Position numbers and translations under genes: made by a program. Source: an uncultured Lachnospiraceae bacterium (GTDB lineage Bacteria; Bacillota; Clostridia; Lachnospirales; Lachnospiraceae). From it: a DNA stretch of 64,000 nt. The notes below the pieces were generated by a model. That model had not been told where the DNA came from, searched no databases, and saw only the letters and a program-made list of their open reading frames with translations. The stretch is from NCBI GenBank assembly GCA_945919075.1, contig CAMEIX010000001.1:230717-294716 (forward strand). The letters are read 5' to 3'. Positions 26,765 through 35,817 of the stretch are shown piece by piece. Position 1 is the stretch's first letter; each line of letters starts with the position of its first letter.

Positions 26765-29686
26765 TTATGGTGTCTTTCCGAAGACCTTCTTGTCTTTTAC
26801 ATAGAGTACAATGTTCTCTGCATTTTTAACGGAATAATCGTTGGCCGTATTCATCTGGGACCAGTCACTGTGGTTGATACAGAAATTCACGGTCAAAGTA
26901 TCTCCCGCCTGTAAAAGCAGACTATCGGAAAAGGTCATTTTGCAAACCGTATCCGTATCCTCTCCGGAAGCCTCTTCAAAGGTTGCACTGCATCCGCTTA
27001 CTCCCTGATAATTCCCGTTCGCGCCGTTGACGGCCGCATGATAGCAGGCAAAGCTTAAGTCTTTCTTCTCTTCATTGGTAAAGTAGTAATAAATCTTTAA
27101 TTCATTTAATGCGACCGAACCGTCACTCTCATTGGTAATGCTCATGGAGCCTGCAAGACTTGTGGAATTTGCCTGCATATTATCGTAATTTACCGAAACC
27201 GTGAAAGCCTCATTGGTGGCGGTTGCCTTTTCCACTGCGACCGCTCCACCGCCGTTTGCATTTGTACCGTTTCCATTTCCACTACCTGAAGCCTCACTGT
27301 AAACCACCGTCTTTCCGGCATTCTTCCCACTTGCCGGTTCTTCTCCAAAAATCAGTTCCCCGTCTTCATAGAGAGCAAATTTTGTCAGAAGTTCATTTCC
27401 ACCGCTCTTCATATTATAGAAGGAAGGGTCATTGGAATTATCCCAGACACCCGCCGTATTACGGATTCTGACCTGTACTTCTTTCTTATATTTATCCTGT
27501 CCGCCCGGATAAATTAAAGCATCTGAAAAATCGATGGCCATATAATACAGGTTCTTTTCCTCGTCCAGGCAGGTAATTCCGGTTACATTACCGCCCTGCA
27601 TATAATTTGTGGTCACTACAAGATTTTCCGCACTGCCGCCGGCTTCATAAACCTCCGTCAAATCCATGTAATAACGCATTTCCAGATTCTTTGGAACTCT
27701 TGCCGGCCAGGCGGAAGTATTGCAGACATATGCCTTAATCTCAATAAAATCCTGTCCTTCCACATTGATACCGCCGCTGACATAAAGTTCGTTTTCCGTA
27801 ATTTCTTCCACTGCGCCAAAGTCCACCAGGGTCTCGCCATGATACTTGCCGTAGAGATTTGCCAAAAGCCCGGTAAACCCTGCATTATAATCACAGGCCA
27901 CCTCATTGTTGGTGTAATTAGACACCACGTCGGTGTAATTGTCGGAAGCATCCGGACCGCCCACCAGGGCACCATACAAAGTATGTCTTGCAACCGCCGG
28001 CTCATTCATATTGTCGCAGTAAGAGCCCTGGGCAGTTCGATGATGAGGATTTACGGGATAATTCTCTCCGAAGCCGATTTCAAAGCTCCGTCCGGTATCC
28101 CCCAGTGCATAACCTGCCTGTGCCAGGGCAAATTTCTGATAGGTTTCCCTCTTCGCATCCTTGCATCCGTCCCAATCGCTGTAAATGGCGGCAATAAAGG
28201 CTGTTGTGGTGGCATAACGCAAAGACCCCCAGCTATCCAGCCATGCAAGTCCCTTCGGGGTATATGTAATCCGTTCACCGCCTGCGGTACCGGTTGTCCA
28301 CCAGTCCAGATGTTCTTCCATGGCATCCGTATATTTCTTGTCACCGGTCAGTTTTGCTAACATCACGGCAGCCCCTACATGCACATCATCCCAGCACATA
28401 GCCCACTTATAGTTTAAGTCTGCATTTTCGTAATCGCTTTTGGCATTGCTTAAGTAGGTCTCCTCCCCGGTTGCCTGATACAACCAGAGCCCTGCCCAGG
28501 CAAGTTCATCGTAAAATCCGCTCCAGGAATTGTAAAAACCGTTTGCTGCAGTGTATCCTGCATCAGACTTTGTATCACGGGCAAATTTATACAGGGATTT
28601 CGCATGACTTAAGCAAAGATCGCTGTAATTCTTATCAATATCCTTGTAAAGAATGCTACAGATGGCAAGGCTTGCCGCCGTTTCGCCGGAAACCGCAGAA
28701 CCGGGAGCATCCTTTGTAACACAATAAGACGGGCGCTCCATCCTGTAGGAGACCGTTTCAGCCGCTCCCCAATAGGAATGATCCTGACCACCGTCACCCA
28801 CCTGATAATAATAGACGTCATCTTTGGGATGACATTTTATAAAGTAATCATTGGCCCACTTGACATTGGAAAGTGCATATTCCAACTGTCCACTCTCTTT
28901 ATAAGCATCATAATCTTCCAGAATGGACCAGCCGAGAACAGATGCCGTATATGCCATGGGAAGATTAAACTTCACATTATCCCCGGCATCAAACCAGCCG
29001 CCGGTCAGATCCAGTCCCACGTCCTTACCATCTTCGAGTGCAGAATCCCCACGCCAGTTACATCTGGTCTGTTCCGGGAGATCACCGGACCGCTGCAATT
29101 CATAAAACAAAAGGGATTTCTGAAGTGCTTCCCCGTAATTATAGTCACCGGTGCCCTTGATTCCCTCGTAACCTCTTCCGGTTTCCGTCAGATTTCCGGT
29201 ATCATTTTTTCCGGTACCGGCAGTTGCTCCAGAATTCGCATTAAGGCTGCCGTTTTCCTTATCACCGCTACCGGCTTCCTTATCTTCATTGCCGTTTTCC
29301 TTGTCGCCATTACCGTTTTCGACGTCCGTGGCCGATTCCTCCACGCCTGTCAAAGCGCCTGTATTTCCGGCACTTTCCGCCACTTCCTGATTGGTAGTAT
29401 TGTTTACGGGTTCCTTTCCCATTTTATGAAAGAAAAGGAAATAGCAGGCTACTCCAATTAAAATAATCGCTTCCACTGCCAGCACTATGCCAACCTTATT
29501 CCACTTCCGTTTTCCCGCCTGCGGCACTTCCTCCACCGCTTCTGATTTCTCTCCGGTTACTTCCGGCTTTTCTTCGGTTACTTCCGGCCTTTCCTCTGTT
29601 ACTTCCGGCTTTTCTTCGGTTACTTCCGGCCTTTCCTCCGTTACTTCGGGCTTTTCTTCGGTTACTTCCAGTTTTTCGTCTTCCAT
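26765..29686 (-). CDS. Membrane-anchored GH9 cellulase with CBM3c and CBM3 modules
   Basis: 973 residues, ATG behind GGAGGA. Residues 1-60 are highly charged, with about six copies of a 7-residue [14 protein letters not shown] repeat, then KRKWNK and one transmembrane helix (about 65-87), predicting an N-in type II anchor rather than a cleaved signal peptide. A G/N/E/D linker leads to a GH9 catalytic domain (about 180-640). Its motifs are [12 protein letters not shown] with the catalytic base, [11 protein letters not shown], and [13 protein letters not shown] with the acid. A CBM3c-like module (about 650-800) and a second CBM3 (about 850-973) follow. This is the GH9-CBM3c layout of processive endoglucanases. 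It predicts cell-bound cellulose or beta-glucan degradation. Confidence 0.93.
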   Translation of the reverse strand: MEDEKLEVTEEKPEVTEERPEVTEEKPEVTEERPEVTEEKPEVTGEKSEAVEEVPQAGKRKWNKVGIVLAVEAIILIGVACYFLFFHKMGKEPVNNTTNQEVAESAGNTGALTGVEESATDVENGNGDKENGNEDKEAGSGDKENGSLNANSGATAGTGKNDTGNLTETGRGYEGIKGTGDYNYGEALQKSLLFYELQRSGDLPEQTRCNWRGDSALEDGKDVGLDLTGGWFDAGDNVKFNLPMAYTASVLGWSILEDYDAYKESGQLEYALSNVKWANDYFIKCHPKDDVYYYQVGDGGQDHSYWGAAETVSYRMERPSYCVTKDAPGSAVSGETAASLAICSILYKDIDKNYSDLCLSHAKSLYKFARDTKSDAGYTAANGFYNSWSGFYDELAWAGLWLYQATGEETYLSNAKSDYENADLNYKWAMCWDDVHVGAAVMLAKLTGDKKYTDAMEEHLDWWTTGTAGGERITYTPKGLAWLDSWGSLRYATTTAFIAAIYSDWDGCKDAKRETYQKFALAQAGYALGDTGRSFEIGFGENYPVNPHHRTAQGSYCDNMNEPAVARHTLYGALVGGPDASDNYTDVVSNYTNNEVACDYNAGFTGLLANLYGKYHGETLVDFGAVEEITENELYVSGGINVEGQDFIEIKAYVCNTSAWPARVPKNLEMRYYMDLTEVYEAGGSAENLVVTTNYMQGGNVTGITCLDEEKNLYYMAIDFSDALIYPGGQDKYKKEVQVRIRNTAGVWDNSNDPSFYNMKSGGNELLTKFALYEDGELIFGEEPASGKNAGKTVVYSEASGSGNGNGTNANGGGAVAVEKATATNEAFTVSVNYDNMQANSTSLAGSMSITNESDGSVALNELKIYYYFTNEEKKDLSFACYHAAVNGANGNYQGVSGCSATFEEASGEDTDTVCKMTFSDSLLLQAGDTLTVNFCINHSDWSQMNTANDYSVKNAENIVLYVKDKKVFGKTP
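29551..29681 (-). repeat. 21/42-bp tandem repeat in the GH9 gene 5' end
   Basis: About six 21-bp units, best read as 42-bp pairs alternating Lys and Arg variants (core GTTACTTCCGGC on the + strand). They encode the 7-residue EVTEE(K/R)P repeats. Near-identical units suggest recent slippage, so copy number probably varies between strains. Confidence 0.85.
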
Positions 29687-29713
29687 AAGTCCTCCTTCTT
29701 ATCGATATATACG

Positions 29714-29747
29714 AAAAAAGTCTCTTTCACCTGCGCAAAAGAGACTT
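29714..29747 (-). terminator. Terminator after yajC
   Basis: Minus-strand stem AAGTCTCTTT/AAAGAGACTT followed by a T-run at 29719-29714. It separates yajC from the downstream GH9 gene. Confidence 0.8.
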
Positions 29748-29780
29748 CTCATGAAATTCTCATGAAAACCTAACAAAAAT

Positions 29781-30110
29781 TTATGCTTCACCGGGTTTCT
29801 CTACGCGGCTGATTGCATGTTTTTCCATAGGAATACGGCAGTTCTTATTGTTACCGAATTCCACAATAACAGTATCATCTGTGATATCAATTACAATCCC
29901 GATAAATCCGGAAGTGGTAAGTACACAGTCTCCGATTTCAAGTCCTGCAATCATGGCTGCCAGTCGCTTCTGCTCTTTCTTCTGAGGTCTGAACAGAAAA
30001 AACCAGATTGCCAGAATGAACACACCATAGATAACAAATGTCATAAGCAAGCTTCCGCTTGCACTCGCTCCTGCATCTGTGGGTGTTGCTTCCAATAAAA
30101 GTCTCATCAT
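29781..30110 (-). CDS. yajC: Preprotein translocase subunit YajC
   Basis: 109 residues, start behind AGGAGG. One N-terminal transmembrane helix (LLMTFVIYGVFILAIWFFLF) is followed by RPQKKEQKR and a beta-rich cytoplasmic domain (GDCVLTTSGFIGIV), the standard YajC layout. It is an accessory partner of SecDF-YidC. It has its own terminator and no sec or tgt gene next to it, although tgt is 4.4 kb away. Confidence 0.92.
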   Translation of the reverse strand: MMRLLLEATPTDAGASASGSLLMTFVIYGVFILAIWFFLFRPQKKEQKRLAAMIAGLEIGDCVLTTSGFIGIVIDITDDTVIVEFGNNKNCRIPMEKHAISRVEKPGEA

Positions 30111-30256
30111 AATTTATATTCCTCCTAAAAATAAGCATGTCATCTTTACTTATGATACACAAACTTAGAATAAGTCGCAAGTATTTTATAAAATATTTAC
30201 TTTTTTATGTGGTTTGTCAGTCAAAATCCGGGTTGCGGGATATCACTATCTGTGAT

Positions 30257-30410
30257 GCAGGGCATATTTCTGCTTCTGCGGGGTTTAAACCCCATGAAAT
30301 GCCATATATGCCCCGCCCAGTTTTCTTCCGGGGCATATTCCCTGTCCTGCGGGGTTTAAACCCCCGATTTCGCCATATATGCCCCGCCCAACTTCTTTCA
30401 TGGGCATATT
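30257..30410. repeat. Two full nested palindromic repeats plus a partial third
   Basis: Each unit has an outer inverted repeat GGGGCATAT...ATATGCCCC around an inner perfect palindrome GGGGTTTAAACCCC. Unit 1 has outer arms 30260-30267 and 30306-30313 with inner 30280-30293. Unit 2 has outer arms 30330-30338 and 30377-30385 with inner 30351-30364. A left arm alone recurs near 30402. This holds most of the 365-base gap between yajC and the thioesterase. The same family is at 63668-63816. Confidence 0.85.
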
Positions 30411-30475
30411 TCCTCTTTGTCGACCATCATCCTGCCAGAAATCTGAAAATATCTCTCGGAATCAGGGCATTCCCC

Positions 30476-30952
30476 TCAGGAATCGGAATGCTCATAATTT
30501 CTCAGTTCACTTCTAATCTTTCGTCTGACTTTCGCCTTCTCGTTTTCCTCAATTTCTTCCGGTGTCTCCAGTATCAGCCCCGGAATTTTGGCAGGTACAC
30601 CATTATCATCAATCCCTACCATTGTGATATATGCTCTGGTAATCAGTTCGCGTTCTCCATTAATATGCTCTACAAAGGATTCTATCTTAACTTCCATTGA
30701 TGTAGTTCCCACATATGTTATTTTGCCAATAATGACTATGACATCTCTCATATGGGCTGCGCTTAAAAAACTAAGACTATCCACAGAGGCTGTGGTCACA
30801 TTCATCATGGCATGGCGTTTTGCCACGATCACAGCCGTTTCATCCATCCAGGACATCAGTGTACCACCAAAAAGTCTCTTGGCACTATTCAAATCCGTAG
30901 GACGTACTATGTGTGCAATTTCCACCATAGAGTCTTTTACTCGCTTTTCCAT
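30476..30952 (-). CDS. Acyl-CoA thioesterase, hotdog fold
   Basis: 158 residues, start behind AAGGAG. It belongs to the YciA/BACH-type group: the hotdog helix region reads LFGGTLMSWMDETAVIVAKRHA with the conserved acidic residue, followed by SVDSLSFLSAAHMRDVI. It hydrolyses acyl-CoA thioesters, with chain-length preference not predictable. It is a single gene; the downstream side is the repeat region. Confidence 0.87.
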   Translation of the reverse strand: MEKRVKDSMVEIAHIVRPTDLNSAKRLFGGTLMSWMDETAVIVAKRHAMMNVTTASVDSLSFLSAAHMRDVIVIIGKITYVGTTSMEVKIESFVEHINGERELITRAYITMVGIDDNGVPAKIPGLILETPEEIEENEKAKVRRKIRSELRNYEHSDS

Positions 30953-31045
30953 TTTGTTGTTCTCCTTTACACCTCCGGCTCCAATATCATTTTTCCAAAA
31001 ATACTGACGAGGTTGTACGATTTGACACCATTTAGAATATCCATT

Positions 31046-31564
31046 CTATTGTTCATTTAATCTTGCGTATACATAGGTGTCTTTCCACTTGGGCATTCCA
31101 TTTTCGTCTTTATGAAAATACACGTTTTGCTTAAAATGAGCCTCCCGTTTAAGTCCGGCTTTCTCCAAAAGTTTCCAGGAACAATCATTGCGTGGATCAC
31201 ATTCTGCAAACACCCTGTGAGAACCTTTTTGAAATGCATTTTCAATAACTGCATTCAGGGCCTCCAGGGCAAATCCCTTTCTTTGATAATTCTGATTTAC
31301 AATATATCCAATTTCTTTTGCCTCAAACTCCCTGTTGCCACAATAAATATTGCCAATTACTTTTCCGGATTCCTTTAATTCAATGGCATAGAACTCTTCC
31401 GATCCCATGCGATATTTTAAATGTTCCCTGCCATTCTCATATGTAATTCCCGGATAGCCCTCAAATTCATTATCTTCCAACTGTGATAAGTATTCAAACA
31501 AATCATCATAGTCCGTCTCTCTGAATTCCCGCAAAACAAGACGCTCCGTTATTATTTCCTGCAT
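31046..31564 (-). CDS. GNAT family N-acetyltransferase, RimJ/RimL type
   Basis: 172 residues from the ATG at 31564 (MQEIITERLVLREF), with GAGGTG upstream. It shows the ERLxLRxF start of the RimJ/RimL group, the acetyl-CoA loop NQNYQRKGFALEAL and CDPRNDCSWKLLEKAGLKREA near the C terminus. The acceptor is unknown. It is the first gene of an AT-rich accessory stretch that runs to about 34.4 kb. Confidence 0.85.
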   Translation of the reverse strand: MQEIITERLVLREFRETDYDDLFEYLSQLEDNEFEGYPGITYENGREHLKYRMGSEEFYAIELKESGKVIGNIYCGNREFEAKEIGYIVNQNYQRKGFALEALNAVIENAFQKGSHRVFAECDPRNDCSWKLLEKAGLKREAHFKQNVYFHKDENGMPKWKDTYVYARLNEQ

Positions 31565-31622
31565 TTTCTTCACCTCGCACACTACACTATTTCCCTGAAT
31601 AGCAAGTTAGCAAATCCAAACA

Positions 31623-32051
31623 TCAACCACCAGGTTGACATGATTCATATACTTTATAAATCACGCCCCACTCATCATATTCCATGTAGTAATAATGTTT
31701 CAAATGATCCGGCATAATAGGTCCATTATCAGTATAAATGTAATAGGCTACTTTTCCTGCTTGATTGTCCCTTATAGTTCCCAAATCAAAATCTCCATAC
31801 TTCTGCTCCACTACACGAATATTACTTTGTAAAATAGCCCAATCATTGTATTTATAATATGTTGAATGAGAAGCAATAAATAATATCAAAACTGCCAAGA
31901 GGAAGATACTTATCACTAATGATATTACAGTTGATTTTATGCTTTTCTGCTTACGCTTTCTAACTATCAATAATACTACAGATGCAATTCCTACTATTAC
32001 AAAACACAACAATAGAACTAAATAGCAAAAGTCAATTATCCATGGATTCAT
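31623..32051 (-). CDS. Hypothetical two-helix membrane protein
   Basis: 142 residues from the ATG at 32051 with CGGAGG upstream. Two N-terminal hydrophobic helices are separated by RKRKQKSIKS, followed by a ~75-residue Tyr/Asp-rich domain (YKYNDWAI...YYMEYDEWGVIYK) predicted outside the membrane. I do not recognise a family. It lies in the accessory stretch between a GNAT gene and a GNAT remnant. Confidence 0.65.
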   Translation of the reverse strand: MNPWIIDFCYLVLLLCFVIVGIASVVLLIVRKRKQKSIKSTVISLVISIFLLAVLILFIASHSTYYKYNDWAILQSNIRVVEQKYGDFDLGTIRDNQAGKVAYYIYTDNGPIMPDHLKHYYYMEYDEWGVIYKVYESCQPGG

Positions 32052-32135
32052 AATTATCCTCCGTTTTCTTTTTAACATAAAGCCATCAAGTAATGATATC
32101 TATTATTAATAAAACTATAACCGTCGGCTACCGAG

Positions 32136-32345
32136 CTATAATCTAATTTCTTTTGCAAAAGATACATGCCCCGCTAATTCAATAAATTCATTTTTCTTAT
32201 AAAAATGATAAGCCGGAACATTTCTCTCTGTCTGTAAAAATATTTGTGTTATATCATTCCAAGGTTCATTTGAAAATACATCTACAAAGAAATTTTTAAT
32301 CATGTCAATATTACTTATATCCAATTGTTTTAATTCAAAATCCAT
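32136..32345 (-). pseudogene. Internally deleted GNAT, aminoglycoside 6'-acetyltransferase-like
   Basis: 69 codons. The start MDFELKQLDISNIDMIKNFF and the end FLQTERNVPAYHFYKKNEF are both typical of AAC(6')-type GNAT proteins of about 140-150 residues. The central region with the acetyl-CoA binding motif is absent, with the junction near FSNEPWNDITQIF. The fusion is in frame. It cannot bind acetyl-CoA, so it is called a pseudogene. A short functional protein is possible but unlikely. Confidence 0.75.
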
Positions 32346-32404
32346 GTTTCCAATATCTCCTATTCCAAATTCTTAGTTTTCCATCTTCTTGTCCAAAGGC
32401 CTAG

Positions 32405-32437
32405 AAGCATACCTCGATCTCAAGAGCTCGGTCAATT
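32405..32437. repeat. Degenerate dispersed element
   Basis: AAGCAT(A/C)CCTCG...CTCGGTC(C)AATT is shared imperfectly with 61886-61918. It lies in the short gap downstream of the lipoprotein gene (32478-32939) and upstream of the GNAT remnant. Confidence 0.4.
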
Positions 32438-32477
32438 GGGAGTTGCATGTGCATTAAAATCATAATAATACAACTGA

Positions 32478-32939
32478 TTATTGAAAATCTGATGATACTA
32501 TGGCTAAGTCTATATTCTTACATTCATATCCAACAATTTTTATTCTATTCTGACCTGATTTCAAGGATACTGTTTTCACAATATTGATTTCATCAGAATT
32601 ACCTTGTATGCATTCAACTAATGTAACAACATTTCCATTATCATCTATATGTACAATTTTAACAGTTCCAGAAGATATGCTTAGCTTTACTTCAACATCA
32701 ATATCTTTATTTTCATCAACTGTTTCTGTCCATAATGTTTCTCGTCCATCAAATTTTTCTATCACTAATGAATAACCATTATCTATGGGATTGAAATTCG
32801 AATTTTCTTTTGCATATCTATCTTCAATATTCACAATCTTATCTATGTCATTATATTCCGCTTTAGCAAATGTATTGCTACATCCAGTTAATAAAGCACT
32901 TATTATCACTAACATCAAAAAAGATTTTATTTTATTCAT
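32478..32939 (-). CDS. Small lipoprotein, unknown function
   Basis: 153 residues with a lipoprotein signal (LMLVIISALLTGC, lipobox Cys20). The mature part has no recognised domain; it is beta-rich, with VKTVSLKSGQNRIKIVGYE near the end, a pattern like a small extracytoplasmic beta-sandwich. It sits in the accessory stretch beside an XRE regulator. No partner is evident. Confidence 0.75.
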   Translation of the reverse strand: MNKIKSFLMLVIISALLTGCSNTFAKAEYNDIDKIVNIEDRYAKENSNFNPIDNGYSLVIEKFDGRETLWTETVDENKDIDVEVKLSISSGTVKIVHIDDNGNVVTLVECIQGNSDEINIVKTVSLKSGQNRIKIVGYECKNIDLAIVSSDFQ

Positions 32940-33008
32940 ATCCTGTTTCTTATCTCCTCAAATTCGAATCTATGCATAACAATTCCAGCAACATCAAGTT
33001 CTATGTCA

Positions 33009-33398
33009 CTATAATCCCAACCAAGATATATACTTTGCATAACTAACGGCAAGAGCAATAAATACAATTACTATAAGCGTACATAAAGATATAAGTACCC
33101 ATCGGATTGTTTTGAGTTTTTCCGTTCTTCTTTTCACAAGTTGGAAATTAATCACCTCTAACTTTTCAGATATTATTTTTAAGTCATCGGTAGTTGCATC
33201 CGATACAGGCTCTCCAAGTAATGTACTTACAGATGTATCCAATTTATCTGCCAATGAAATAAGCATACTTGAATCAGGAACTGATAAACCATTCTCCCAT
33301 TTTGATATAGTCTGCCTTACCACATTCAATTTAATAGCAAGTTCTTCCTGCGATAACCCTTTTGATTTTCTAAGATTTTTTATGTTTTCATTAAGCAT
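33009..33398 (-). CDS. XRE-family regulator with C-terminal membrane helix
   Basis: 129 residues, ATG at 33398 behind AAGGAGG. The N-terminal HTH_XRE (about 5-60: LRKSKGLSQEELAIKLNVVRQTISKWENG) is textbook. Residues ~65-95 are a helical linker, and a C-terminal transmembrane helix (about 98-120: WVLISLCTLIVIVFIALAVSY) anchors it to the membrane. Such membrane-tethered XRE proteins are common in Firmicutes but their signals are unknown. It is followed by the small lipoprotein gene, a possible target or sensor partner (inference). Confidence 0.85.
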   Translation of the reverse strand: MLNENIKNLRKSKGLSQEELAIKLNVVRQTISKWENGLSVPDSSMLISLADKLDTSVSTLLGEPVSDATTDDLKIISEKLEVINFQLVKRRTEKLKTIRWVLISLCTLIVIVFIALAVSYAKYISWLGL

Positions 33399-33566
33399 AA
33401 TCTACGCCTCCTTGTTTTTGATGGCTCCATTCTAAAGACAAATGAGCCGTTGCCACAAGCAACGTATATTAACATTGGCTTTTTACAGGTTTTTAGGCAT
33501 TAAATTCTTATATGTTATTGCTAAGAAAGTAGGAATTCACCTCGCAGTTCTATAAACTGGAATTTG

Positions 33567-33734
33567 TCAGTTATCCGTATTATCTTTTTTACTGATTACT
33601 ATGCTTGAAGCTACAAGCATAACAACACCAAGAGTGAAACATACGCATCCTACAACCGTATTCAACCGATTTGCAAAGAAACCAATCATTCCACTGCCTA
33701 CTGCACAGCAAAGTACTTGAAGAACCTTTTTCAT
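33567..33734 (-). CDS. Small membrane protein of 55 residues
   Basis: Start ATG at 33734 after AGAGGTG. The sequence begins MKKVLQVLCCAVGSGMIGFF, has a second hydrophobic helix (VVGCVCFTLGVVMLVASSIVI), and ends in a charged SKKDNTDN tail. Two membrane helices with several Cys residues are predicted. No family is recognised. It lies upstream of the XRE gene on the same strand. Confidence 0.55.
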   Translation of the reverse strand: MKKVLQVLCCAVGSGMIGFFANRLNTVVGCVCFTLGVVMLVASSIVISKKDNTDN

Positions 33735-33780
33735 TAATTCACCTCTTCAACAATTTCTAATTGAACAATTTGTCAGTCTG

Positions 33781-34245
33781 TTACCTTTTTATAATCTTCC
33801 ATACATCATTTTCAACAATATATTGAAATTCACTCAAATTATCATCAAGCATTACATTGAGCAATTCATTAAAATCGCTTACTAAATTGACGTTTTCCAA
33901 CTCTTCCTTACTAACCCAATGCATACTTCCCTCTTCAGATGATACGATATCTCCATAAAATTCGTTTGCTTTAAACAAGAAAACGAGATATCTACCATTT
34001 TCATATTTGCCATCTTTTATTGGGAACTGCTTCACTCCACACAATTTAGGATTCACAACTGTCAAGCCTGTTTCTTCTTTCGTTTCACGTATTATAGCAT
34101 CAACTATTGACTCCCCGATTTCAATATGTCCACCTGGAAGAGTAAATCCTTTCCAATCATTTTTTACTCTATCTTGTAATAAAATTTTATCGTCTTTATA
34201 AAGAAGACATAAAGCGGTCAGTTCAACTTTCTCTGTACGTTCCAT
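33781..34245 (-). CDS. NUDIX hydrolase, MutT-like
   Basis: 154 residues from the ATG at 34245 (MERTEKVELTALC), with GGAGGT upstream. The Nudix box (GGHIEIGESIVDAIIRET followed by KEETGL) is complete with REXXEEXG. It should cleave a nucleoside-diphosphate-linked substrate, for example 8-oxo-dGTP, but the substrate cannot be read from sequence. It is the last gene before the repeat zone next to tgt. Confidence 0.88.
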   Translation of the reverse strand: MERTEKVELTALCLLYKDDKILLQDRVKNDWKGFTLPGGHIEIGESIVDAIIRETKEETGLTVVNPKLCGVKQFPIKDGKYENGRYLVFLFKANEFYGDIVSSEEGSMHWVSKEELENVNLVSDFNELLNVMLDDNLSEFQYIVENDVWKIIKR

Positions 34246-34312
34246 TACGATTACCTCCACAAATTGGAACTGTCGAGTTATTGGCACCCTGCAACTTGGT
34301 AGTTGTCAAACA

Positions 34313-34429
34313 AATGAGCGTTTATTGAGATTTTATCTTTTTACGCTGACGCTCATTTTGGGAGAATAGGTGCAAAATCCATTTTTCTCTGAATACGCTG
34401 ACATTTTATACTTTTCTTTCAGCGCTTAT
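34313..34429. repeat. Dispersed 117-bp repeat, copy A
   Basis: Begins AATGAGCGTTTATTGAGATT and ends near TTCTTTCAGCGCTTAT; it aligns almost end to end with 61625-61740. It contains several CGCTGAC and GCTCATTT submotifs in opposite orientation, so it may fold. It lies between the NUDIX gene and tgt. Confidence 0.8.
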
Positions 34430-34492
34430 TTGGGAAATATTAATTTACGCTGATTTCGTGCCAAACCACGCGTGAATGCATCTTCCTATACC

Positions 34493-35626
34493 TTATTCCT
34501 TATTTGCCTGCATGCCGTCCAGCTTCTGCTTTTTGTAGGAGGCAAAATTACCGGCATCCAGCGCATCCCTGATTTCTTCCATCATGGTATTGTAGAAATA
34601 GAGGTTGTGAAGCACGCACAGACGCATTCCCAGCATTTCTTTTGCTTTTAAGAGGTGACGGATATAAGCCCTGGAATATCTCCGGCAGGCGGGACAGCCG
34701 CAGCCTTCTTCAATGGGGCGGTCATCCAGTTCATATTTCGCATTAAAAAGATTGATTTTACCCTGATTGGTATAAAGATGTCCGTGGCGTCCGTTGCGGG
34801 AAGGATAGACGCAGTCAAAGAAATCAATTCCACGCTCTACCCCTTCCAGAATATTGGCGGGAGTTCCTACACCCATTAAATAGGTTGGCTTATCCACCGG
34901 AAGATAGGGGACGGTTTCCTCCAGAATATGATACATCTCTTCATGAGTCTCCCCTACCGCAAGGCCGCCAACTGCATAACCGTCCAGGTCAAATTCAGAG
35001 ATACGCTTTGCATGTTCAATTCGGATATCCGCAAAAACAGCTCCCTGGTTAATACCAAAAAGCATCTGCTTCTTATTAATGGTATCTTCCAGACCGTTTA
35101 ACCGGTTCATCTCATTTTTACAACGTTCCAGCCATCTTGTGGTGCGGTCCACAGAAGCCTGTACATACTTTCTATCCGCCTTGGAACTGGGACATTCATC
35201 AAATGCCATGGCAATGGTGGAAGCCAGATTGGACTGAATCTGCATACTCTCTTCCGGTCCCATAAATATCTTTCTGCCGTCGATATGGGAGTTGAAATAA
35301 ACACCCTCTTCTTTTATCTTGCGAAGTCCCGCAAGAGAAAATACCTGAAATCCGCCGGAATCGGTGAGGATCGGCTTATTCCAGGACATAAACTTATGAA
35401 GTCCTCCAAGCTGTTTCACAATTTTGTCACCGGGACGCACATGCAGATGATAGGTGTTGGAAAGCTGCACCTGGGTCTTTATTTCCTCCAGGTCACTGGT
35501 TGCAACAGCTCCCTTGATGGCAGCTACTGTTCCCACATTCATAAAAACCGGTGTCTGTATAGTTCCATGGACGGTTTCAAGTTCGCCTCTCTTGGCCCGT
35601 CCTTCCTGTTTCAAAATTCGGTACAT
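34493..35626 (-). CDS. tgt: tRNA-guanine transglycosylase (queuine)
   Basis: 377 residues from the ATG at 35626 (MYRILKQEGRAKRG), preceded by GGAGGT. It exchanges guanine-34 for preQ1 in GUN-anticodon tRNAs. Motifs: TPVFMNVGTVAAIKG, DSGGFQVFSL with the catalytic Asp, the DCVYPSRNGRHG active site, and zinc ligands in EEGCGCPACRRYSRAYIRH. It is divergent from aroC. queA and yajC are not directly adjacent. Confidence 0.96.
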   Translation of the reverse strand: MYRILKQEGRAKRGELETVHGTIQTPVFMNVGTVAAIKGAVATSDLEEIKTQVQLSNTYHLHVRPGDKIVKQLGGLHKFMSWNKPILTDSGGFQVFSLAGLRKIKEEGVYFNSHIDGRKIFMGPEESMQIQSNLASTIAMAFDECPSSKADRKYVQASVDRTTRWLERCKNEMNRLNGLEDTINKKQMLFGINQGAVFADIRIEHAKRISEFDLDGYAVGGLAVGETHEEMYHILEETVPYLPVDKPTYLMGVGTPANILEGVERGIDFFDCVYPSRNGRHGHLYTNQGKINLFNAKYELDDRPIEEGCGCPACRRYSRAYIRHLLKAKEMLGMRLCVLHNLYFYNTMMEEIRDALDAGNFASYKKQKLDGMQANKE

Positions 35627-35702
35627 ATAAAATAACCTCCGTTCATTCTCGTAACATCGTATCATATTTGTTCAAAACTTGCACTCAGTTTTGTTCTTTT
35701 TC

Positions 35703-35731
35703 TTGCATAATTTTTGAACTTTGGTTATAGT
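35703..35731 (+). promoter_or_regulatory. Sigma-A promoter of aroC
   Basis: TTGCAT (35703-35708), 17-bp spacer, TATAGT (35726-35731), about 86 bases upstream of the aroC ATG. Confidence 0.65.
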
Positions 35732-35817
35732 TTAAGGGAACTTACAGTTTCGAAATTATGAAGCATATTATTTTGAATGGATGAAGAACATAAAGCATTT
35801 TATGTGGAGGTACTGTT

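Noticed and set aside
28778..29461. Long frame on the + strand opposite the GH9 gene
   Set aside because: Shadow of the strongly supported GH9 gene on the other strand; no ribosome-binding site or domain.
30257..30410. CRISPR array
   Set aside because: Only two full units, each internally palindromic with no regular unique spacers, and no cas gene in the window.
33440..33470. Terminator upstream of the XRE gene
   Set aside because: A short CGTTGC/GCAACG hairpin exists, but no T-run follows on either strand.
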